A stretch of DNA of 64,000 bases, taken from assembly GCA_044508835.1 (NCBI GenBank), contig JBIQHD010000001.1, positions 248,001-312,000 on the forward strand, in the 5' to 3' direction. Every line of letters begins with the position of its first letter. Position 1 is the first letter of the stretch. This stretch comes from JAKFDI01 sp044508835 (GTDB lineage Bacteria > Pseudomonadota > Gammaproteobacteria > Burkholderiales > Burkholderiaceae_C). This document shows, one piece after another, positions 55,583-62,769 of the stretch. The notes below the pieces were generated by a model, which was given only the letters and a program-made list of their open reading frames with translations, had not been told where the DNA came from and searched no databases. The translations under genes were made by a program, and so were the position numbers.

Positions 55583-55850
55583 GGCCTGTTAACGCTACGG
55601 GAGGGCTCGCGCCGATGGCTGGCAGGCCCCAGGGCAAGGCGCCTGCGAGGCCGTGTGCCCGTGGCACACAACGAGCGGGCAACGCGGCCCTGGGGCCTGC
55701 CAGCCATCGGCCCTGCGGGTGATCTCGGCAAAACGGCGCCTGCCGCGTTGCAAATGCTCGCCGTAGCCGCCGCTACGTCTGCGCTTTGCGCCTTGCAGGC
55801 GCCGTTTTGCCGAGTCACGCGAGACCTCCCGTAGCGTTAGCAGGCCCTAG
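55579..55850. repeat. 272-bp CTAG-bounded palindromic element, copy 2 (inverted relative to copy 1)
   Basis: Same length and organisation as 42458-42729 but reversed: here the GTGTGCC-capped hairpin comes first (55612-55635 with 55687-55710, 24 bp, perfect) and the CAAAACGGCGCC hairpin second. The terminal arms (about 27 bp) carry two mismatches. Compared with copy 1, seven base pairs of the terminal stem and the 24-bp hairpin are changed on both strands so that pairing is kept. Both terminal CTAG tetranucleotides provide stop codons, for the YCII gene on the left and the IclR gene on the right. Confidence 0.9.
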
Positions 55851-56641
55851 CCCTTGCCCAGCGGCGGCCGCCCGAACAGGGTGGACGCGTTGCTGATCGG
55901 GCCGAGCTCCGCCGCCGCGGCGAGCAGCGCCGGCGCGAGTTCGTGCATGCGCGCTGCGCCGAGGCGCACGCGCGGCCCCGCGATGCTGATGACGCCGATC
56001 GCCTCCCGGCGGCGCAGCACCGGCGCGGCCATGGCCGCCATGCCGGGCGCGAAGACCTCGTCGATGAGCGCGTAGCCGCGCACCCGCGCCGCGTGCAGGA
56101 AGCCCAGCAGCGCCTTGATGGTCGTCGGCGCCTTCGGGCCGTATTCCGCCGGCGTGCCGAAGCCCTGGCGCGAGACGAGCTCGAGCGCGCGCTCGTCGCT
56201 GAGCGTCATCAGCCAGGCGTGGCCCGAGCTGGTGCACGAGAGGCGGGCGTCCATGCCCATGTCCGGGTCGTAGCGCATGCCCGCCTGCCGGCTGCCCTGC
56301 GACTTGGCGACCCAGGTGAGGCGGTCCTCGTCGACGATGGACAGGCGCACCAGCTCGCCCGAGGCCTGCGCCAGCCGCTCGAGCAGCGGCTCGGCCACGT
56401 CGACGATGCCGGCGCTGCTGAGGAAGCCCAGCCCGAGCGACACCACCTTGGTGGTGAGCATGTAGTCGCCCTGCCTGCGCGCCTGGCGCACGTAGCCGCG
56501 CCGCTGCAGGTCGGCGAGCAGCCGGTGGCAGGCGCTCAGCGGGATGTCCAGCTCCGAGGACAGCAGCGACAGCGGCAGGCCCTGCGGGTGCCCGGTGAGG
56601 TGTTCGAGGAGGGAGAGGCCGCGGTCGAGGGCGTTGCTCAT
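55847..56641 (-). CDS. IclR-family transcriptional regulator
   Basis: A 264-residue regulator: N-terminal winged helix (LDRGLSLLEHL, LPLSLLSSELDIPLSACHRLLADLQRRGYV) and the GAF-like IclR effector domain (LSCTSSGHAWLMTL). IclR proteins commonly activate or repress protocatechuate, 4-hydroxybenzoate and quinate genes. It is divergent from the aroQ-TRAP-aroE cluster. Start ATG 56641 gives the family N-terminus. Its stop codon lies in the end of the palindromic element. Confidence 0.92.
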   Translation of the reverse strand: MSNALDRGLSLLEHLTGHPQGLPLSLLSSELDIPLSACHRLLADLQRRGYVRQARRQGDYMLTTKVVSLGLGFLSSAGIVDVAEPLLERLAQASGELVRLSIVDEDRLTWVAKSQGSRQAGMRYDPDMGMDARLSCTSSGHAWLMTLSDERALELVSRQGFGTPAEYGPKAPTTIKALLGFLHAARVRGYALIDEVFAPGMAAMAAPVLRRREAIGVISIAGPRVRLGAARMHELAPALLAAAAELGPISNASTLFGRPPLGKG

Positions 56642-56651
56642 GTTGCGATGC

Positions 56652-56663
56652 GAAACGTGTTTC
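56652..56663. promoter_or_regulatory. Palindrome GAAAC-GT-GTTTC, candidate IclR operator
   Basis: A perfect 12-bp dyad 10 bases upstream of the IclR start codon, in the region shared with the divergent aroQ-like gene. A second GTTTCC half follows near 56677. IclR-type sites are often GGAAA...TTTCC palindromes. Confidence 0.45.
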
Positions 56664-56781
56664 CAGAAGAGAAAGAGTTTCCTACAGCGGCGAAAGAATC
56701 GCCGCGAAGGCCGCAATATCCGCGGCCGCCGCACCGCGAGAACGACTGCATGCGCCACCCCACGCTTCTGCGAGCTGCTCC

Positions 56782-57231
56782 ATGAGCCGCGTCGTCTACG
56801 TCCTCAACGGACCGAACCTCAACCTGCTCGGCGTGCGCGAGCCGCACCTCTACGGCGGCACGACGCTGCCGCAGGTGGAGCAGCAGTGCCGGCGCGTCGC
56901 CGCGGAACTGGGCCTGGCCTGCGAATTCCGCCAGACCAACCACGAAGGCGTGATGGTGGACTGGGTGCAGGAAGCGCGCGAGAAGGCCGCGGCCGTCGTC
57001 ATCAACCCGGCCGGGCTGTCGTTCCGCTCGATTCCGCTGCTGGATGCGCTGAAGACGCTCGACCAGCCGATCGCCGAGGTCCACATCACCAACATCCACC
57101 GGCGCGACGCGCTGTACCAGAAGTCGCTGGTGTCGCTCGCGGCGACGGGCGTGATCTGCGGCTTCGGCGCCTTCGGCTACGAGCTGGCGATCCGCGCGCT
57201 GGCGCAGCGCCTGGCCGCGCCGGCCGGCTGA
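56782..57231 (+). CDS. aroQ: Type II 3-dehydroquinate dehydratase-like protein with altered active site
   Basis: A 149-residue dodecameric-type dehydroquinase homologue: VLNGPNLNLLGVREPHLYGG at the start and EVHITN in the middle. Numbering coincides with the Mycobacterium tuberculosis enzyme as I recall it: Arg19, Tyr24, Asn75, Asp88, His101 and Arg108 are kept, but His81 is Phe and Arg112 is Tyr. Those two contact the substrate, so activity on 3-dehydroquinate is uncertain. Context (aroE, dehydroshikimate dehydratase, TRAP transporter, IclR) fits catabolic use of quinate or a related cyclitol acid. Confidence 0.8.
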   Translation: MSRVVYVLNGPNLNLLGVREPHLYGGTTLPQVEQQCRRVAAELGLACEFRQTNHEGVMVDWVQEAREKAAAVVINPAGLSFRSIPLLDALKTLDQPIAEVHITNIHRRDALYQKSLVSLAATGVICGFGAFGYELAIRALAQRLAAPAG

Positions 57232-57273
57232 TTCACCACGTCCTTCCATCACGACACCGCAGGAGACACCACC

Positions 57274-58263
57274 ATGAACGCCTTCATTTCCCGCCGCACG
57301 CTGCTGGGTGCCGGCACCACCCTGGCCGCCGGCGCCGTGCTGCCCGCCTGGGCCCAGGCCACGCCGACCCTGCGCTTCGCCGCGGTGTTCTCCGACAAGG
57401 ACATCCGCGCGGAGATGATGAACATGTTCGCCAAGGACGTGGCGGCCGACTTCAAGCTCGAGCTGCACCTGAACTCCACGCTGTTTCGCCAGGGCACCGA
57501 ACTCGTCGCCCTGCAGCGCGGCAACCTGGAGATGGGCAACATCGCGCCGCAGGACATCTCCAAGCAGGTGCCGGCGTGGTCGCTGCTCACCTCGGCCTAC
57601 CTGTTCCGTGACCCGGCCCACCTCACCAGCTTCTTCAACAGCGAGCCCGGCGCGCAGATGAAGAAGATGGTCGAAGACCAGCTCAAGGTGAAGATCCTCG
57701 GGCCCACCTTCTTCGGCACGCGCCACGTGGGCCTCACGTCGGCCAGGAAGGTCAACGTGCCCGCCGACCTGGCCGGCGTGAAGCTGCGCATGCCGCCGGG
57801 CGAGACCTGGCAGATGCTGGGCCGCTCGCTGGGCGCCAACCCCACGCCCATGGCCTACGCCGAGACCTACACCGGCATGCAGACCGGCGCCATCGACGGG
57901 CAGGACAACCCGCTGCCCAACGTGCAGAACATGAAGTTCTACGAGGTGATGAAGCAGATCGTGCTCACCTCGCACCTGATCGCCTTCGACCTGCTCACCG
58001 TCAGCATGAAGGTCTGGCAGGGCATGACGCCGGCGCAGCAGCAGCGCTTCCAGGCCGCCGCCGACAAGGCCATCGCCTGGAGCACGGCGGAACACCAGAA
58101 GCGCGAGGCCGAGCTGGCCGAGACCTTCCGCAAGCAGGGGCTGGCGGTGTACGTGCCGGACATCAACGCCTTCCGCGAGCATGCGCAGAAGGTCTACCTC
58201 GCGTCGGACGACGCCAAGAACTGGCCCGCCGGCATGCTCGACAAGATCAACGCGCTGAAGTGA
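57274..58263 (+). CDS. dctP: TRAP transporter substrate-binding protein (DctP family)
   Basis: A 329-residue periplasmic receptor. Twin-arginine-like signal (SRRTLLGAGTTLAAGAVL ... AWAQ), then the DctP core with Arg172 in KLRMPPGE (the carboxylate-binding Arg of the family) and GAIDGQDNP. It presents an organic acid to the DctQM permease; quinate or shikimate is suggested by the neighbours. GGAG precedes the ATG; dctQ overlaps the stop. Confidence 0.92.
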   Translation: MNAFISRRTLLGAGTTLAAGAVLPAWAQATPTLRFAAVFSDKDIRAEMMNMFAKDVAADFKLELHLNSTLFRQGTELVALQRGNLEMGNIAPQDISKQVPAWSLLTSAYLFRDPAHLTSFFNSEPGAQMKKMVEDQLKVKILGPTFFGTRHVGLTSARKVNVPADLAGVKLRMPPGETWQMLGRSLGANPTPMAYAETYTGMQTGAIDGQDNPLPNVQNMKFYEVMKQIVLTSHLIAFDLLTVSMKVWQGMTPAQQQRFQAAADKAIAWSTAEHQKREAELAETFRKQGLAVYVPDINAFREHAQKVYLASDDAKNWPAGMLDKINALK

Positions 58264-58775
58264 TCGTGAGGGCCAAGCTCGCCGGCGCCATGGCCTCGCT
58301 GCACCGCTTCGCCGAAGCGGTGGCGGCGGCGCTGCTGGCCACGATCTTCGTCGCTTTCCTCGCGCAGATCGTCCTGCGCTACGTCTTCAACTGGCCGGTG
58401 GGCTGGACCAGCGAGCTGTCGGTCGCGGCCTGGCTGTGGCTGGTGCTGTGGGGCGCGGCCTTCGTGCTGAAGGACCACGACGAGATCCGCATCGACCTCG
58501 TCACCGAACGGGCCGGCCGCCGCACGCGGCGGGTGCTCGGCGCCATCGGCGCGCTCGGCGTCATCGTGCTGTTCGGCATGTCGCTGCCGGCGTCGTACGA
58601 CTACGTCGCCTTCATGAAGGTGGAGAAGAGCGCCTACCTCGGCGTGCGCATGGACGCGATGTACTCGATCTACCTGGTCTTTGTCGTGGCCGCCATCGCC
58701 CGCGCGCTGCGCCAGCTGGTGCGCGGGCCGTCCGAGCCCCCGGCCGGTACGCCGGGCTCGGGTTCCGCGCTATGA
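58260..58775 (+). CDS. dctQ: TRAP transporter small permease (DctQ family)
   Basis: A 171-residue protein with four membrane helices and the RYVFNWPVGWTSELS loop typical of DctQ. It starts with GTG overlapping the dctP stop (GTGA) and ends with an ATGA overlap into dctM, so all three components are translationally linked. Confidence 0.9.
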   Translation: MIVRAKLAGAMASLHRFAEAVAAALLATIFVAFLAQIVLRYVFNWPVGWTSELSVAAWLWLVLWGAAFVLKDHDEIRIDLVTERAGRRTRRVLGAIGALGVIVLFGMSLPASYDYVAFMKVEKSAYLGVRMDAMYSIYLVFVVAAIARALRQLVRGPSEPPAGTPGSGSAL

Positions 58776-60073
58776 GCATCGTCGACCCCTTCCTGCTGGC
58801 GATCGCCGCCATCGTCTCGCTCAGCCTGCTCGGCGTGCCCATCGGCCACGCCATGATCGGCGGCTCGGTCCTGTACCTGTACATGAAGGGCATGGACATG
58901 GGCTCGGCCGCCGAGCAGCTGCTCAACGGCACCTATTCCAGCTTCCTCATGCTGGCGATCCCGCTGTTCATCCTGGCCGCCACCTTCATGAGCACGGGCA
59001 GCGTCATGGACCGGCTGCTGCGCTTCTGCAACGCGATCGTGGGCCGCTTTCCCGGCGGCATGGCGCAGGTGAACGTGCTGCAGAGCGTGGTGTTCGCGAG
59101 CATGTCGGGCTCGGCCCTGGCCGACGCCGCCGGCTCGGGCAAGCTGATGCAGGTGATGATGACCCGCGAGGGCAAGTACACGCCCGGCTTCGCGGCGGCG
59201 CTGACCGCGGTGTCCTCGGTGATCGGGCCGATCCTGCCGCCGTCGATCCCGCTGGTGCTCTACGCGCTGGTGTCGGGCACGTCGATCGGCTACCTGTTCC
59301 TCGCCGGCATAGTGCCCGGCCTGCTGCTGAGCGCCGTGCAGATGGTCCAGATCTACGTGCTGGCCAAGCGGCGCGGCTTCCCGGTGGAGCCCAAGGTGCC
59401 GCTGCGCGACATGCCGCGCATCACGCGCGAGGCCTTCCCGGCGCTGATGCTGCCGGTCATCCTGCTCGGCTGCCTGTACGGCGGCGTCACCACGCCGACC
59501 GAGGCCGCGGGCGTGGCCGCCGCCTACGCCCTGCTGATCGCGGCGGGCCTGTACCGCAGCATGGGCTGGCGCGACCTGTACGAATCGCTGCTGACCAGCG
59601 CGCGCATGAGCATCTCCATCGGCATGCTGATCGCCGGCGCGCTGGTGTTCAACTACGTCATCACGTCGGAGAACATCCCGGCCACGCTGAGCGTGGCGCT
59701 CAAGGGCCTGGACCTGTCGCCGCTCGGCTTCCTGCTGCTGGTCAACCTGGTCCTGCTGGTGCTGGGCGCCTTCCTCGAAGGGTCGACCATCATCCTGATC
59801 GTGCTGCCGGTGCTGCTGCCCACCGCCACGGCGCTGGGCATCGACCCGGTGCACTTCGGCCTGATGGCGGTGCTCAACATCATGATCGGCCTGGTGACGC
59901 CGCCCTACGGCCTGCTGCTGTTCATGATGATGAAGATCGCCGACGTGTCGCTGGGCGTGCTGCTGCGCGAGGTGTTCCCCTTCCTGGTGGCGATGCTGGG
60001 CGCGCTGGCGCTGGTGACGGTGTGGCCCGACATGGTGCTGTGGCTGCCGCGGCTGATGGGGTACACCGGATGA
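58772..60073 (+). CDS. dctM: TRAP transporter large permease (DctM family)
   Basis: A 433-residue permease with about 12 membrane segments, including ASMSGSALADAAGSGKLMQV, IGPILPPSIPLVLYAL and GLVTPPYGLLLFMM, the family's ion- and substrate-site regions. It uses a sodium gradient to import the acid delivered by DctP. The stop overlaps the aroE start (ATGA). Confidence 0.95.
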   Translation: MSIVDPFLLAIAAIVSLSLLGVPIGHAMIGGSVLYLYMKGMDMGSAAEQLLNGTYSSFLMLAIPLFILAATFMSTGSVMDRLLRFCNAIVGRFPGGMAQVNVLQSVVFASMSGSALADAAGSGKLMQVMMTREGKYTPGFAAALTAVSSVIGPILPPSIPLVLYALVSGTSIGYLFLAGIVPGLLLSAVQMVQIYVLAKRRGFPVEPKVPLRDMPRITREAFPALMLPVILLGCLYGGVTTPTEAAGVAAAYALLIAAGLYRSMGWRDLYESLLTSARMSISIGMLIAGALVFNYVITSENIPATLSVALKGLDLSPLGFLLLVNLVLLVLGAFLEGSTIILIVLPVLLPTATALGIDPVHFGLMAVLNIMIGLVTPPYGLLLFMMMKIADVSLGVLLREVFPFLVAMLGALALVTVWPDMVLWLPRLMGYTG

Positions 60074-60930
60074 GCACCGTGGATGCCAAGCGCCTGGTCG
60101 GCCTGATCGGGGCCGGCATCCAGCAGTCGCTCACGCCGGCGATGCAGGAGGAAGAGGCGCGCCAGCACGGCCTGCGCCTGCACTACCAGCTCATCGACCT
60201 GGACCGCACGCCCGGCTCGCTCGCGCAGCTGCCGGCGCTGCTGACGGCGGCGCGCATCATGGGCTTCGCCGGCCTGAACGTCACCTACCCGTGCAAGCAG
60301 GCCGTGCTGCCGCTGCTCGACGAGCTCTCGCCCGAGGCGCGGGCCATGGGCGCGGTGAACACGGTGGTGAACCGGGGCGGCCGCCTCGTCGGCCACAACA
60401 CCGACGGCTCGGGCTGGGCCTGGGGCTTCCGGCGCGCGCTGCCCGATGCGGACCTGCGCTGCGTGGTGCTCCTGGGCGCGGGCGGCGCCGGCTCGGCCAT
60501 CGCGCATGCGGTGCTCAGCCTGGGCGCGGCGCAGCTGCGCATCGTCGACACCGATGCCGCGCGGGCGCAGGGCCTCGCCGACGCGCTGAACGCGCGGCAC
60601 GGCGGGCGTGCGCAGGCGCTGGCCGATGTCGCGCAGGCACTCGAAGGCGCCACCGGGCTCATCCACGCCACCCCCACCGGCATGGCCAAGCTGCCCGGCC
60701 TGCCGCTGCCGGCGGCGCTGCTGACGCCCGCGCTGTGGGTGTCCGAGGTCGTCTACTTCCCGATCGACACCGAACTGCTGCAGGCCGCCCGCGCCGCCGG
60801 CTGCCGCACCGTGGACGGCGGCGCCATGGCGGTGGGCCAGGCCGTCGGCGCGTTCGAGCTGTTCACCGGCCTGAAGGCCGATGCGGCGCGCATGGAACGG
60901 CACTTCCACCGGTTGCTGGCCGAACGTTGA
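60070..60930 (+). CDS. aroE: Shikimate/quinate dehydrogenase
   Basis: A 286-residue enzyme: substrate loop SLTPAM (Ser20, Thr22), catalytic Lys76 (NVTYPCKQ) and Asp112 (HNTDGSG), and the nucleotide loop GAGGAGSAIAHA. Biosynthetic AroE has SxSP; Thr at the second position resembles NAD-dependent quinate/shikimate dehydrogenases such as QsuD of Corynebacterium, supporting a catabolic role. After the loop the sequence reads VDTDAA, where the Asp favours NAD over NADP. It oxidises quinate or shikimate to the 3-dehydro acid. Confidence 0.9.
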   Translation: MSTVDAKRLVGLIGAGIQQSLTPAMQEEEARQHGLRLHYQLIDLDRTPGSLAQLPALLTAARIMGFAGLNVTYPCKQAVLPLLDELSPEARAMGAVNTVVNRGGRLVGHNTDGSGWAWGFRRALPDADLRCVVLLGAGGAGSAIAHAVLSLGAAQLRIVDTDAARAQGLADALNARHGGRAQALADVAQALEGATGLIHATPTGMAKLPGLPLPAALLTPALWVSEVVYFPIDTELLQAARAAGCRTVDGGAMAVGQAVGAFELFTGLKADAARMERHFHRLLAER

Positions 60931-60953
60931 AAGCGCGTTCAAGGAGTACCGCA

Positions 60954-61823
60954 ATGGGCACCGACCGCGAGGCACTTCCTGATCTTCCGAACCCCCTGGG
61001 CCTGCAGAGCATCGAGTTCGTCGAGTACGCCACCCTGCGGCCACAGGCGCTGGGCCAGGTGCTGGAGGGCATGGGCTTCCGGCCCGTCGCGCGCCACCGC
61101 TCGCGCGAGGTGACGCTGTACCGCCAGGGCGGCATGAACCTGGTGGTCAACGCGCATCCCGACGACTCGCGTGCCGGCGCCACCGAAGGCGGGCACCCGG
61201 TCATCTCGGCCGTGGCCTTCCAGGTCCGCGACGCGCGGCTGGCCCATGCCCGCTGCCTGGAGCTGGGCGCCTGGGAGACGCCCAGCCATGCGCAGGCGAT
61301 GGAGCTGAACATCCCCGGCATCCACGGGCCCGGCGGCGCGCATTTCCTCTTCGTCGACCGCTGCGGCGGCTTCTCCGTCTACGACATCGACTTCGTGCCC
61401 ATCCCCACCGTCGACCCGCATCCGCCGGCCGTGGCCGGCACGGGCTACTTCGGCGTGGTGCAGTACATCGCGCTCGGCCGCAGCGCCGAGTGGATCCGGT
61501 TCTACGAGCACCTCTTCGGCTTCGCCGGCATTCCCGACGACCAGCGCTTCGGCGTCATGCCGGCCGGCACGCTGATGCGCAGCCCCTGCGGGCGCTTCCT
61601 GTGGCAGCTGATCGAGCCCGCCGGCCTGGACGACGACGACGGCCGCGAGCGCCTGCAGCGCGTGGGCATCGCCGCGGCCGACGTGCCCGCGGCCGTGGCC
61701 GCGCTGCGCGTGCGCGGCGTGCACTTCGTCGACTCGGCGCAGCTGCACCCCGACGACCGCGGCGCGCTCACGCAGACGCAGCTCGGCTCGGTGGCCTTCG
61801 AGCTGGTGCACGCCGCGCCGTAG
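60954..61823 (+). CDS. HPPD-like VOC protein (C-terminal half of QuiC-type dehydroshikimate dehydratase, as a separate gene)
   Basis: A 289-residue protein with two VOC units, like 4-hydroxyphenylpyruvate dioxygenase: LQSIEFVEYATLRPQALGQVL, GFRPVARHRSREVTLYRQGG and, in the second unit, FGVVQYIALGRSAEWIRFYEHLFGF. In pseudomonads this part is fused behind a TIM-barrel dehydratase in one protein (QuiC1). Here it is its own gene and comes before the barrel gene. AAGGAG lies 7 bases before the ATG. Whether it keeps a dioxygenase activity is unknown. Confidence 0.85.
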   Translation: MGTDREALPDLPNPLGLQSIEFVEYATLRPQALGQVLEGMGFRPVARHRSREVTLYRQGGMNLVVNAHPDDSRAGATEGGHPVISAVAFQVRDARLAHARCLELGAWETPSHAQAMELNIPGIHGPGGAHFLFVDRCGGFSVYDIDFVPIPTVDPHPPAVAGTGYFGVVQYIALGRSAEWIRFYEHLFGFAGIPDDQRFGVMPAGTLMRSPCGRFLWQLIEPAGLDDDDGRERLQRVGIAAADVPAAVAALRVRGVHFVDSAQLHPDDRGALTQTQLGSVAFELVHAAP

Positions 61824-61833
61824 GGAGGCCGGG

Positions 61834-62727
61834 ATGGAACCGCGCATCGCCGGCTTCGGCATGGACACCATCACCCTGGCCGGCCCGCTCGAGGCCCGGC
61901 TGGAAGCCATGCGTGCCGGCGGCTTCGCGCAGGTGATGCTCGGCGCGCGCGACGTGGCGGGCCACCCGGGCGGCGTGCCCGCCGCGGTGGCCGCCGTGCG
62001 CGCGAGCGGCCTGCGCGCCACGGGCTTCCAGGTGCTGCGCGATTTCGAGGGCCTGTCGGGCCACCTGCACGGCTACAAGGTCGACATCGCCAAGGGCATG
62101 CTGCGCATGTGTGAGGCGCTGGGCTCGCGCGTGCTGCTGGCCTGCTCCTCGACCTCGCGCCATGCCTCGCAGGACCTGGACGACCTGGCCCGCGACCTGC
62201 GCAAGCTCGCCATGCTGGCGCTGCCGCTGGGGATCCGCATCGCCTACGAAGGCCTGTCGTGGGGCCGCACCGTCAACGAGTTCACCACGGCCTGGGAGGT
62301 GGTGGCGCGCGCCGACTGCCCCAACCTCGGCCTCGGCCTGGATTCGTTCCACATCTTCGCGGCCAAGACCCCCCTCGACGACATCGAGATGCTCGACCCC
62401 GAGCGCATCTTCCTCGTGCAGCTCTCGGACTTCATGTGGCACGAGACGCCCACCTTCGAGGAGCGCATGACGACGGCACGCACCTTCCGCGTCTTCCCCG
62501 GCGAAGGCGTGCACAGCGAGGCGCTGGTCGATTTGGTGCTGCGCCTGCAGGCGCTGGGCTATGCGGGCGACTACAGCTTCGAGGTCTTCAACGACGACTA
62601 CCAGCAGCTGCCGCTGGAGACGGTGGTGCAGCGCGCGCGGCGCAGCGCGATGTGGCTGGCGGAGGATGTGCTGCACCTGCCGCGGCCGTTGCCGGGGTGG
62701 GTGGGGAGTTCTTCGCTGGGTACGTAG
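61834..62727 (+). CDS. 3-dehydroshikimate dehydratase, TIM-barrel type (QuiC/AsbF-like)
   Basis: A 297-residue sugar-phosphate-isomerase-like barrel. The metal-ligand region IAYEGLSWGRTVNEF, GLDSFHIFA, VQLSDFMW and SFEVFNDDY match the N-terminal domain of QuiC-type dehydratases. The product would be protocatechuate, joining the mobA and pobA routes. It follows the VOC gene by 10 bases with a GGGAGG ribosome site. The C-terminus (LPGWVGSSSLGT) ends the cluster; an insertion sequence begins about 45 bases later. Confidence 0.87.
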   Translation: MEPRIAGFGMDTITLAGPLEARLEAMRAGGFAQVMLGARDVAGHPGGVPAAVAAVRASGLRATGFQVLRDFEGLSGHLHGYKVDIAKGMLRMCEALGSRVLLACSSTSRHASQDLDDLARDLRKLAMLALPLGIRIAYEGLSWGRTVNEFTTAWEVVARADCPNLGLGLDSFHIFAAKTPLDDIEMLDPERIFLVQLSDFMWHETPTFEERMTTARTFRVFPGEGVHSEALVDLVLRLQALGYAGDYSFEVFNDDYQQLPLETVVQRARRSAMWLAEDVLHLPRPLPGWVGSSSLGT

Positions 62728-62769
62728 GGTTCGCGGTCTCGCTGGATCGTTGGCGAATGGCTCTGATCG

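Noticed and set aside
42458..55850. The two palindromic elements as simple Rho-independent terminators
   Set aside because: No T-run follows the stems, copy 1 lies inside a same-strand gene series, and a 272-bp three-hairpin body with CTAG ends is far larger than a terminator.
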